Shown: positions 1 through 6,636 of the stretch, piece after piece
How the letters are laid out: the number at the start of each line of letters is the position of its first letter
Numbering within the stretch: the first letter of the stretch is position 1
Assembly (NCBI GenBank): GCA_937907495.1
Contig: CALESS010000176.1
Coordinates: 1-9,182, forward strand
Length of the DNA stretch: 9,182 nucleotides
Source: an uncultured Anaerolineaceae bacterium
GTDB taxonomy: Bacteria > Chloroflexota > Anaerolineae > Anaerolineales > Anaerolineaceae
Reading direction: 5' to 3'
Translations under genes and position numbers: made by a program
The notes under the pieces: model-generated
What the model was told of the DNA's origin: nothing
What the model saw: the letters and a program-made list of their open reading frames with translations, nothing else
Databases searched by the model: none

Positions 1-876
1 GGGCCTGATTCGCACGTTACAAAGATGGGTACACCCACCATGGGTGGCGTGATGTTTGTGCTGCCCATCGCTTTCCTCACCATCTTACTCAATGCCGCCT
101 CGCTGGTCGGGTTGAATGTCCTTGGGAATTCCGTATTATTGCCCGTGATCGCCATGATTGCCTTTTCCATCCTCGGTGCGATTGATGATTGGGAAGGCAT
201 CCGCGGCCCGCGTCGCGGCGTGGGAATGCGCGCCCGCACCAAATTGCTGCTCCAAATTCTCCTTGCCCTCGGCATCGCCTTCATCTTGCAAAACAAGAAC
301 CTGATCGGCGTGCCGGAAATGTACTGGCCCACCTCCGATGAACCCCTTTCGCTGGGTGCCTTCTATATTCCTGTGGCTGTTTTCATCATTGTTGGCATGT
401 CCAATGCGGTCAACTTCACGGATGGCCTGGATGGACTGGCCGGTTTGATTTCCGCGACAGCCTTTGCAGCCTACGGGGGGATCGCTCTCCTGCAAGGCCA
501 AATTTTCATCGGCCGCTTCTGCTTCACCATTGTTGGCGCCTTGTTTGGCTTCCTCTGGTTCAATGTCCACCCGGCCCAGTTCATCATGGGAGATACAGGT
601 TCGCTCGCCCTGGGCGGCGTCTTGGGCATCGTAGCCCTGATGACCGGCCAATGGCTATTGCTGCCCATCATCGCCATCATCCCGGTTGCCGAAACGCTCA
701 GCATCATCCTCCAGGTGGGTTATTTCAAGCTCACCAAGGGCAAACGAATCTTCAAGATGGCGCCTCTCCATCATCATTTTGAGCTGCTGGGTTGGAGTGA
801 AACCCAGGTTGTCCAGCGCTTCTGGCTGGTGGGTCTGTTGTTTGCAATGCTTGGCATTGCGATTGCGATGGTATAA
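1..876 (+). CDS. mraY: Phospho-N-acetylmuramoyl-pentapeptide transferase MraY (5' partial)
   Basis: MraY is the integral membrane enzyme that moves phospho-MurNAc-pentapeptide from UDP onto undecaprenyl phosphate, giving lipid I on the inner face of the cytoplasmic membrane. The reading frame is open from base 1 and begins GPDSHVTKMGTPTMGG, the family's conserved N-terminal cytoplasmic motif, so the true start lies outside the window; about 40-60 residues are missing judged against E. coli MraY. Visible key sites, numbered from base 1: the Asp pair in AIDDW (residues 62-63), NFTDGLDGLAG (DGLDG at 141-145), GDTGSLALGG with its catalytic-type Asp at 198, and the PLHHHFELLGW loop (His 257-259). 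Alternating hydrophobic stretches fit the ten-helix fold. The C-terminus is normal and the stop at 874-876 lies 4 nt before murD. The ATG at 25 is internal and should not be taken as the start. Identity is essentially certain. Confidence 0.97.
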   Translation, partial: GPDSHVTKMGTPTMGGVMFVLPIAFLTILLNAASLVGLNVLGNSVLLPVIAMIAFSILGAIDDWEGIRGPRRGVGMRARTKLLLQILLALGIAFILQNKNLIGVPEMYWPTSDEPLSLGAFYIPVAVFIIVGMSNAVNFTDGLDGLAGLISATAFAAYGGIALLQGQIFIGRFCFTIVGALFGFLWFNVHPAQFIMGDTGSLALGGVLGIVALMTGQWLLLPIIAIIPVAETLSIILQVGYFKLTKGKRIFKMAPLHHHFELLGWSETQVVQRFWLVGLLFAMLGIAIAMV

Positions 877-880
877 GGTG

Positions 881-2266
881 ATGATCTACGGTTGGCAGGG
901 AAAAACAGCATTGCTCATCGGCGCCGCCCGGCAAGGTGTGGCTCTGGCGCGCTTCCTCTGCAACCGCGGCGTCAAGGTCATCCTCAACGATCAACGAACC
1001 GCCGATCAGATCCCCCTGGTCATCCAGGCCCTGGAAGGTTGTCCCGTTCAATGGGAACTGGGCGGTCACCCCGTCCAATTGCTGGATGGAGTAGATGTGG
1101 TCTGTCTTTCCGGCGGCATCCCCCTCACCCTGCCCATTGTTCACGAAGCCATGCGCCGGGAGATACCAATCACCAATGATACCCAGGTGTTCATGGAATA
1201 CGTCCCCTGCCGGGTGATTGGCATCACAGGCTCGGCTGGAAAAACCACCACCACTACCCTGGTGGGGCGAATCGCCCAGGCCGCCTGTATTCCTCCCGCC
1301 CAGGCCTGGGTGGGCGGAAATATCGGCCTGCCCCTGATTGACCGGGTGGACGAGATCATGCCCCGCGATCAGGTCGTGCTGGAACTCTCCAGCTTCCAGT
1401 TGGAACAGATGACCCATTCCCCGGAGGTTGCCGCGGTCCTGAACATCACCCCCAACCACCTGGATCGTCACGGAACCATGGAAGTCTATACAGCGGTCAA
1501 GGCTCGCATCCTCGAGTTTCAAACCTCGAAGGATATTGCCGTCCTCTGCCGCGAAGATCCGGGCTCCTGGAATCTCCGCCCCCGGGTGAAAGGCCACTTG
1601 CTATCCTATGGCTGGCGCCGGCCAGAAGATGGCTCGGATGGGGTCTTCCTTGCCAGCGGGCATATCCGCCTCTGGCAAAATGGAAAAGAAACACCCCTCC
1701 TGCCCGTCCGGTTGGTGGAATTGCGCGGCACGCACAACCTGTTAAATGTCCTGGCTGCCAGTGCCATTGCCATCGCTGCCGGCTTCCCTGCTGCCGCGAT
1801 CCAGGCCGGGGTGGATGGCTTTGGTGGGGTTCCGCACCGCCTGGAGTTCGTGCGCAATTTTCATGGGGCGGCCTGGTATAACGACTCCATCGCCACTGCC
1901 CCGGAGCGCACCCTGGCTGCCATCCGAGCCTTCAGCGAGCCGCTCATCCTCCTGCTGGGTGGCAGAGACAAGAATTTACCGTGGGATGGATTGGTGCGGG
2001 AAATCCGCAGCCGGGTGGATCACGTCATCGTTTTTGGCGAAGCTGCCCCAAAAATCCTGGCAGCCCTCGGCCCGGTTCGCCCGGGTCAACATCCGTTCAG
2101 CATCTCGAAATGTAATGGTGTGCGGCAGGCGGTACAAATGGCTGCCAGTCTTTCAGAAGCCGGTGATGTGGTGCTTTTTTCACCTGGCGGAACCAGTTTT
2201 GATGAATTTCGCGATTTTGAAGAGCGCGGGGAGCGTTTTCGAGAATGGGTCAATCAACTTTTATGA
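881..2266 (+). CDS. murD: UDP-N-acetylmuramoylalanine--glutamate ligase MurD
   Basis: This is the cytoplasmic ATP-dependent Mur ligase that adds glutamate (normally D-Glu) to UDP-MurNAc-L-Ala. It has 461 residues, the usual MurD size. Order of parts: an N-terminal Rossmann-like UDP-binding domain (LLIGAARQGVALARFL), a central ATPase domain with P-loop TGSAGKTTTT (residues 116-125, Lys121), GGNIGLPL, ELSSFQLE, NITPNHLDRH (188-197) and the probable carbamylated Lys at 207 in the VYTAVKARI segment, then a C-terminal domain with VPHRLEFV, NDSIATAPERT (334-344), GGRDKNLPWDG and SPGGTSFDEF (434-443). Two sites differ from textbook MurD: the P-loop has Ser-Ala where Thr-Asn is usual, and Ile337 replaces the Lys of NDSKATN. 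The ATG at 881 fits the family N-terminus; GTG at 878 is a close alternative. Only a TAAGGTG directly abutting the start resembles a ribosome binding site, so translation may be coupled to mraY. A longer open frame from 686 is only read-through inside mraY. The stop overlaps the ftsW start as ATGA. Confidence 0.95.
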   Translation: MIYGWQGKTALLIGAARQGVALARFLCNRGVKVILNDQRTADQIPLVIQALEGCPVQWELGGHPVQLLDGVDVVCLSGGIPLTLPIVHEAMRREIPITNDTQVFMEYVPCRVIGITGSAGKTTTTTLVGRIAQAACIPPAQAWVGGNIGLPLIDRVDEIMPRDQVVLELSSFQLEQMTHSPEVAAVLNITPNHLDRHGTMEVYTAVKARILEFQTSKDIAVLCREDPGSWNLRPRVKGHLLSYGWRRPEDGSDGVFLASGHIRLWQNGKETPLLPVRLVELRGTHNLLNVLAASAIAIAAGFPAAAIQAGVDGFGGVPHRLEFVRNFHGAAWYNDSIATAPERTLAAIRAFSEPLILLLGGRDKNLPWDGLVREIRSRVDHVIVFGEAAPKILAALGPVRPGQHPFSISKCNGVRQAVQMAASLSEAGDVVLFSPGGTSFDEFRDFEERGERFREWVNQLL

Positions 2267-3480
2267 ACACGAAGTCGAAATCTCAATCCTTTTCCTGGCT
2301 GCGAAACCTCCGCCCCCAGGTGGATTGGCCTCTGGCAATTGCCATTGGCATCTTGTTGCTCATCAGCCTGATATTTGTCTTCTCATCCTCCGTCACCCAA
2401 TCGCTGTTGGTGGATGGGAATTTCACCTCCATCGGCGGAAAAAACCTGCTCTGGATTGTGACAGGAATCCTCCTCTGCCTGCTTGCCAGCGCAGTGGATT
2501 ACCGGCGCATCAATAAATACCTGGCGCTCGTAATCATCTTCGCGGGGATCATTCTTTTGATTATTACCGTTATCAAACCCAATTCAGATGGAGCGGGGCG
2601 CGGGATTTTCGGGGCTTCTGTTCAGCCGACCGAATTAATCAACCTGGCCCTCATCATCTATCTTTCCGTCTGGCTCAATTCCAAGCAGGAAGTGCTATCC
2701 AGTTGGAGCTCCGGTTTAATCCCATTCGGTGCCATTGTAGGCTTCATTATGGTGCTGGTCATCTTCCAGGGAGATTTCAGCGCTGCCATCACCGTGCTCA
2801 TTCTTGGAAGCTTCATGATCTTCATCTCCGGCGCAAAAACCCTTCAGGTACTGAAATTCTTCGCCGTTGTTTTGGTGGTGGGGACGTTGGCGGTCGTGCT
2901 CTTCGGCGGCCAGCGCTCCGGCCGTATTACCGATTTTATTAATGGCCTCAAAGACCCCGCCCAGGCATCCCCTCACGTTCTACGCACTACAGATGCCATT
3001 CACAATGGCGGTTTGTTTGGCATCGGCCTTGGAGAAAGCATCTCCAAATACACCGGCCTTCCCGTCCCCTGGACAGACAGTATATTCGCCGTCATTGTGG
3101 AAGAAGTGGGCACCCTCTTTGGCCTGTTCGTCATTGGCCTCTATATATTCATCCTCTGGCGCGGCCTGAAAATTGCCAACCGCGCCCCAGATTTAATTGG
3201 CAAATTCATGGCCAGCGGCATTACCCTCTGGATCGTCTTCGCCGCTTTTATCAATATCGGGGCCTTAATCAATCTTGCCCCCTTTGGCGGCAATGCCTTG
3301 CCGCTGGTCTCTTATGGCGGCTCCAGCATGTGGACTACGCTGACTGGTCTCGGTATTTTGATGAACATTTCTTACGCGTCCACCCACGCGAAATCAGAAG
3401 AAGGGAGAAGCTACGGTGCGGTTATTGATTTGCGCCGGCGGAACGGGAGGCGGAGTGTATCCCGCCCTCGCAGTTCTTAA
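2263..3480 (+). CDS. ftsW: Septal peptidoglycan glycosyltransferase FtsW (SEDS family)
   Basis: FtsW is a polytopic membrane protein that polymerises lipid II into glycan strands at the division site, normally with a class B PBP (FtsI), which is not in this window. At 405 residues with about ten hydrophobic segments it has normal SEDS size. Numbered from 2263: a basic cytoplasmic start, QPTE (121-124; the family usually has QPSE), FQGDFSAAI, then NGGLFGIGLGES leading to WTDSIFAVIVEEVG, where Asp272 matches the catalytic Asp of the fourth extracellular loop of RodA/FtsW. LPLVSYGGSSMWTT is the last signature. RodA is the alternative paralogue, but the position between murD and murG points to FtsW. 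I chose ATG 2263 because it forms an ATGA overlap with the murD stop; ATG 2245 in the same frame has a purine-rich GGGGAG at 2228-2233 and would add six residues. The Arg-rich C-terminal tail overlaps the start of murG by 65 nt. Confidence 0.93.
   Translation: MNTKSKSQSFSWLRNLRPQVDWPLAIAIGILLLISLIFVFSSSVTQSLLVDGNFTSIGGKNLLWIVTGILLCLLASAVDYRRINKYLALVIIFAGIILLIITVIKPNSDGAGRGIFGASVQPTELINLALIIYLSVWLNSKQEVLSSWSSGLIPFGAIVGFIMVLVIFQGDFSAAITVLILGSFMIFISGAKTLQVLKFFAVVLVVGTLAVVLFGGQRSGRITDFINGLKDPAQASPHVLRTTDAIHNGGLFGIGLGESISKYTGLPVPWTDSIFAVIVEEVGTLFGLFVIGLYIFILWRGLKIANRAPDLIGKFMASGITLWIVFAAFINIGALINLAPFGGNALPLVSYGGSSMWTTLTGLGILMNISYASTHAKSEEGRSYGAVIDLRRRNGRRSVSRPRSS
3401..3407 (+). promoter_or_regulatory. 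Ribosome binding site of murG, inside ftsW
   Basis: AAGGGAG lies 8 nt before GTG 3416, within the ftsW coding sequence. It decides the GTG start of murG and means murG initiates 65 nt before ftsW ends. Confidence 0.8.
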
Positions 3481-4537
3481 GGCACTCGGCGATCAGGCAA
3501 ACCCGGTACTCTGGGTAGGCGGTCTGGGCGGCATGGAAGCCGACCTGGTTCAACGCGCCGGCATCCCCTTCCAGGCCATCCCGGCAGCCGGGGTTCACGG
3601 AGTGGGTTTGACTTCCCTCCCCGGCAATCTTCTTCGGCTTGCCAGGGGAGTATTCGCTTCCCGCCGCATCCTGCAGCAATTCAAACCCCAGGTCATCCTC
3701 TTCACCGGCGGTTATGTGGCAGCCCCCATGGCTGTCGCGGCCCGGCGCACGCCCAGCCTGCTGGTTGTACCGGATATCGAACCCGGGCTGGCGCTCAAAT
3801 TCCTGGCCCGCTACGCCGACCGCATCGCCCTCACCACCCCCGCCAGCCAGGCCTACTTCTCCGCCCAGGCTTCCACCGTGGTCACGGGCTATCCCACCCG
3901 CTCGGAACTCCGCTCATGGCCTGGCCGTAAAGTGGAAGCCCGCCAATTGCTCGGCATTCAATCGGAATTGCCCGTCGTGTTGGTTTTTGGTGGCAGCAAA
4001 GGCGCCCGCTCCATCAATCAGGCCCTCCTGCCCATCCTCTCCACCCTGCTGCAAACCGCAGAAGTGGTCCATATCTCCGGTTCGCTGGATGCCAATTCCG
4101 CCCGCACCTATGGCGATATTCTGCCCCCTGCCCTGGCTGCCCGCTATCATCTTTACCCCTACCTGCATGAGGAAATGGGCGCGGCCCTGGCAGCCGCAGA
4201 CCTGGTCGTCAGCCGGGCAGGTGCTTCAATCCTGGGTGAATACCCTCTCTTTGGTCTGCCGGCCATTCTCGTTCCCTACCCTTACGCCTGGCGCTACCAA
4301 AAAGTAAACGCTGATTACTTATTGCAGCACGGCGCAGCCGAACTGCTGCCCGATGAGCAATTGCAGGCCCAATTGCTGCCTGTCATCCAGGCAGCCCTGC
4401 ACAACCCGCAAAAGCTGGAAGCCATGAAATCTGCTGTCCGCAGCCTGGCCCGGCCCGATGCAGCCCTGGAAATTGCCAACCTGGCATTGGAACTTGCAGA
4501 AAGTCATGCCACCCGGAAAGGAAACAGGCATGGTTAG
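3416..4537 (+). CDS. murG: Lipid II-forming GlcNAc transferase MurG (divergent active site)
   Basis: MurG is a peripheral membrane GT-B (family GT28) enzyme that transfers GlcNAc from UDP-GlcNAc to lipid I, giving lipid II on the cytoplasmic face. The 373-residue length is typical. Visible landmarks: N-terminal glycine loop GGTGGGVYPALAV (residues 8-20), GGYVAAP, the inter-domain GGSKGARSINQ (192-202), and the nucleotide-sugar site SRAGASILGEYPLFGLP with Glu275, followed by YQKVNADYL. Oddities: the usual GGTGGH His is Gly13, and the usual HEQN motif is replaced by Val-Val-Pro-Asp at 117-120. The remaining framework and the dcw position still support MurG. The start is GTG 3416, set by AAGGGAG at 3401-3407 with an 8-nt spacer, and placing the glycine loop right after a short beta strand as in the family. 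The gene begins inside ftsW and its 3' end overlaps the next gene by 8 nt. No frameshift or truncation is seen. Confidence 0.93.
   Translation: MRLLICAGGTGGGVYPALAVLKALGDQANPVLWVGGLGGMEADLVQRAGIPFQAIPAAGVHGVGLTSLPGNLLRLARGVFASRRILQQFKPQVILFTGGYVAAPMAVAARRTPSLLVVPDIEPGLALKFLARYADRIALTTPASQAYFSAQASTVVTGYPTRSELRSWPGRKVEARQLLGIQSELPVVLVFGGSKGARSINQALLPILSTLLQTAEVVHISGSLDANSARTYGDILPPALAARYHLYPYLHEEMGAALAAADLVVSRAGASILGEYPLFGLPAILVPYPYAWRYQKVNADYLLQHGAAELLPDEQLQAQLLPVIQAALHNPQKLEAMKSAVRSLARPDAALEIANLALELAESHATRKGNRHG
4517..4523 (+). promoter_or_regulatory. Ribosome binding site of the CvpA-like gene
   Basis: AAAGGAA, inside the 3' end of murG, lies 6 nt before ATG 4530. It favours this start over the upstream in-frame ATG at 4458. 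Confidence 0.7.
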
Positions 4538-5057
4538 TCTCAATATTCTCTTCTGGATGATGGTTATCCTCTTTGGTCTCATCGGCTCCATGCGCGGCTG
4601 GGCCAAGGAATTGCTCGTCTCTTTTGGGGTGATCCTTTCAGCGTTCCTCATCACCATCCTGGAGCGCTGGGTGCCGTTTATCAACAAGACTATCACCTTT
4701 GAAGGCGGCGCCGCCCAGTTCTGGATGCGAACCATCATCCTTCTGGCCGTCATCTTCTTCGCCTACCAGACCCCCAACCTCGCCAAGCTGGCAGGTTCCA
4801 ATCGCTTTGCCCGTGAGCGCCTGCAAGATACCTTGCTCGGCTTATTCCTGGGAGCGGTGAATGGCTACCTGGTCTTTGGTTCCATCTGGTACTGGTTGGA
4901 TTTCGCCAAATATCCGTTCCCCAATATCGTAGCCCCGCCCATGGATGAAGCCATCCGCACCCTGATCAACTTCCTGCCCCCCCACTGGATGGGAACCCCG
5001 GTGATTTACTTCGCCGTCGCAATCGCCTTCGCCTTTGTATTGGTGGTGTTCTTATAA
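4530..5057 (+). CDS. CvpA-like integral membrane protein
   Basis: A 175-residue hydrophobic protein with about five possible membrane segments (roughly residues 4-19, 28-45, 66-83, 101-123 and 157-175, the last ending at the C-terminus). The early SMRGWAKELL after the first helix and the later RLQDTLLGLFLGAVNGYLVF resemble the two conserved halves of the CvpA (colicin V production) family, where an Arg-Gly-type turn follows helix one and a Gly-rich helix comes late. The family's molecular role is poorly known; links to envelope integrity have been reported in other bacteria. Its place between murG and murC, with an 8-nt overlap with murG and 2 nt before murC, suggests co-expression with cell wall enzymes but does not prove a wall function. 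Start ATG 4530 is chosen because of AAAGGAA at 4517-4523 with a 6-nt spacer; the longer frame from 4458 would lie inside murG. Family assignment is by pattern only and moderately sure; an unrelated small membrane protein is the alternative. Confidence 0.7.
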   Translation: MVSLNILFWMMVILFGLIGSMRGWAKELLVSFGVILSAFLITILERWVPFINKTITFEGGAAQFWMRTIILLAVIFFAYQTPNLAKLAGSNRFARERLQDTLLGLFLGAVNGYLVFGSIWYWLDFAKYPFPNIVAPPMDEAIRTLINFLPPHWMGTPVIYFAVAIAFAFVLVVFL

Positions 5058-5059
5058 TT

Positions 5060-6448
5060 ATGAAACACATTCATCTGATCGGCATCAGCGGCAGCGGCCT
5101 CTCGGCCATCGCCCGCCTCCTGGTTGAAAGCGGTTACCAGGTCAGCGGATCTGACCGCCTGCCGACTGCCGTCACCCGTGAGCTGGAGCAAATGGGAGCC
5201 ACCATTTACACTGGCCACGCTGCCGCCAATATCCAGTCAGCGGATTTGGTCGTCCGCTCCTCGGCTGTGCCGGATGATAATGTGGAAGTCATGGCTGCCC
5301 GCCAGAACCACATCCCGGTTCTCAAACGGGCGGAGTTCCTCAACCAGTTGCTGGCAGAGAAAACCGTGATCGCCATCGCCGGAACGCATGGCAAAACCAC
5401 CACCACAGCCATGGCTGCCTGGGCGCTCAAACAAATCGGCCGCGACCCGTCCTATCTCATCGGTGGCGTCAGTAAAGATCTCGGCAACAACGCCCATGCC
5501 GGCGCTGGCCCGGAATTCATCATCGAAGCCGATGAATATGATCGTATGTTCCTGGGGTTGGATCCGGATGTCATCCTCATCACCTACCTGGAGCATGACC
5601 ACCCGGATTGCTTCCCCACCCCGCAAGACTACCGCCAGGCTTTCATCGAATTTATCCAGCGGCTCTCCCCCGCCGGTCTGCTGATCGTCAATGGCGACCA
5701 TGCACCCACAGCCAGCATCATCACCGAAGCCCCCCCAACCTGCCGCGCCTTCCTGGTCGGAGTTTCTGAAAACGTCCACTACCAGGCAGCCAATCTCTCC
5801 CCCCTGGCTGGCGGTGGTACGTCTTTTGATCTTATCTTCACCCAGGCTGGCCAATGGCAGAGCCTCGGCAAGTTCTCCATCAGCCTGCCCGGCCTTCATA
5901 ACCTGAGGAACGCCCTCACCATTCTGGCAATGGCACATCAACAAGCCCTGCCCCTGGATGAGGTCGGAAGAGCCCTGTTGGCTTTTAGCGGCACCTCCCG
6001 CCGCTTTGATTTGCTGGGAAAAGTCGGCGGCATCACGATTGTTGACGACTATGCGCATCACCCGACTGAAATCCAGGCCACCTTGCAGGCCGCCCGCTCC
6101 CGGTTCCCCGGGCAGCGCATTTGGGCTGTCTGGCAGCCCCACACCTACTCCCGCACCCGCACTCTCCAGCAGGAATTCTGCCAGGCCTTTGCCGATGCCG
6201 ACCAGGTGATCGTGACTGAAGTCTTCGCCGCCCGTGAAATGGACCCCGGTTTTTCTTCCCGCCAGGTGGCGGAAGCCATCCGCGGCCCGCAAGTTCATTT
6301 CTCACCCACCCTGGCGGATGCGACCCAGACCTTGCTTTCCCAGCTGCAACCGGGTGATGTCCTGCTCGTCCTTTCCGCTGGCGATGCCGACGGCATCAGC
6401 CGCGACGTTTTCTCTGCCCTGCAGAAGAAGGAAAAACAAGATGCCTGA
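5060..6448 (+). CDS. murC: UDP-N-acetylmuramate--L-alanine ligase MurC
   Basis: MurC is the cytoplasmic ATP-dependent ligase that attaches the first amino acid, usually L-Ala, to UDP-MurNAc. It has 462 residues, as expected. Visible parts: UDP-binding N-terminal domain with HLIGISGSGLSAIARLL (GISGSG at 8-13), ATPase domain with P-loop GTHGKTTTT (108-116, Lys112), EADEYDRMFL (156-165) and LEHDHPDCFP, then the C-terminal domain with DDYAHHPTEI (329-338) and WQPHTYSRT (358-366). The GTHGK P-loop and the HHP and QPHTYSRT motifs separate it from MurD, MurE and MurF. Mpl is an alternative Mur ligase with similar motifs, but length and location favour MurC. Small departures are GISGSGL where GIGGxGM is usual and TYLEHDH where TNxExDH is common. 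It starts at ATG 5060, two bases after the CvpA-like gene, without a strong ribosome binding site (only GGTGGTG near 5042-5048), so coupling to the upstream gene is likely. Its stop overlaps the next small gene by 8 nt. Confidence 0.95.
   Translation: MKHIHLIGISGSGLSAIARLLVESGYQVSGSDRLPTAVTRELEQMGATIYTGHAAANIQSADLVVRSSAVPDDNVEVMAARQNHIPVLKRAEFLNQLLAEKTVIAIAGTHGKTTTTAMAAWALKQIGRDPSYLIGGVSKDLGNNAHAGAGPEFIIEADEYDRMFLGLDPDVILITYLEHDHPDCFPTPQDYRQAFIEFIQRLSPAGLLIVNGDHAPTASIITEAPPTCRAFLVGVSENVHYQAANLSPLAGGGTSFDLIFTQAGQWQSLGKFSISLPGLHNLRNALTILAMAHQQALPLDEVGRALLAFSGTSRRFDLLGKVGGITIVDDYAHHPTEIQATLQAARSRFPGQRIWAVWQPHTYSRTRTLQQEFCQAFADADQVIVTEVFAAREMDPGFSSRQVAEAIRGPQVHFSPTLADATQTLLSQLQPGDVLLVLSAGDADGISRDVFSALQKKEKQDA
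6428..6432 (+). promoter_or_regulatory. Ribosome binding site of the 61-aa ORF
   Basis: AAGGA within a purine-rich run at the end of murC, 8 nt before ATG 6441. It is one of the best-placed sites in the window and the main evidence that the small gene is translated. Confidence 0.75.
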
Positions 6449-6626
6449 TCCAAAACCCTCTGCTCCCCGGCGCTTTGAAGCCGAGGCACACACCTCCAAC
6501 GGTCTGCGCCTCGTCAAAGAAGACGCTCTCAAAACCACCCGCGAAACCGAGAGCCTGCCGGAATCTTCCACCGGCGCCCCCCGCGACCTTGTGGAACGCC
6601 TAATGGATCGCCTCAAGAAAATTTAA
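6441..6626 (+). CDS. Uncharacterised 61-residue protein between murC and murB
   Basis: I do not recognise this protein. It is 61 residues, hydrophilic, charged and low in aromatic residues, without a signal peptide or membrane helix. The first 48 residues are rich in Pro, Ser, Thr, Glu and Arg and look disordered. The last 13 (residues 49-61, DLVERLMDRLKKI) form a good amphipathic helix with Leu, Val, Met and Ile on one face and charged residues on the other, which could be a partner-docking or membrane-surface helix (inference). Support for it being real: AAGGA at 6428-6432 with an 8-nt spacer to ATG 6441, an 8-nt overlap with murC matching the operon's other junctions, and a stop codon merged with the murB ribosome binding site. 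If it were absent there would be about 190 nt of non-coding DNA in an otherwise gapless operon. The frame is open further upstream inside murC, but that part is read-through. Confidence 0.72.
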   Translation: MPDPKPSAPRRFEAEAHTSNGLRLVKEDALKTTRETESLPESSTGAPRDLVERLMDRLKKI

Positions 6627-6629
6627 GGA
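6624..6629 (+). promoter_or_regulatory. Ribosome binding site of murB merged with a stop codon
   Basis: TAAGGA contains the TAA stop of the 61-aa gene (6624-6626) and lies 7 nt before ATG 6637, so a ribosome terminating on the small gene sits on the murB initiation signal. Confidence 0.75.
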
Positions 6630-6636
6630 ACCTGTC

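Noticed and set aside
686..880. N-terminal extension of murD by 65 codons into mraY
   Set aside because: The extra residues are mraY sequence read in another frame; the MurD fold begins right after ATG 881.
752..1597. 281-codon open frame on the - strand opposite mraY and murD
   Set aside because: Antisense shadow of two clear genes; no motif, no ribosome binding site and no synteny reason.
1746..2516. 256-codon + strand frame spanning the murD/ftsW junction
   Set aside because: Third-frame shadow over two well-supported genes with no recognisable protein motif.
2263..3480. RodA instead of FtsW
   Set aside because: The SEDS motifs cannot separate them firmly, but the position between murD and murG is the standard place of ftsW.
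5237..6298. 353-codon open frame on the - strand opposite murC
   Set aside because: It lies entirely within murC, has no recognisable domain, and its composition (Gly, Asp and Ala rich) is what the antisense of a GC-rich gene gives.
6234..6440. Longer 130-aa version of the small protein starting inside murC
   Set aside because: The added part is out-of-frame murC sequence and the good ribosome binding site points to ATG 6441.
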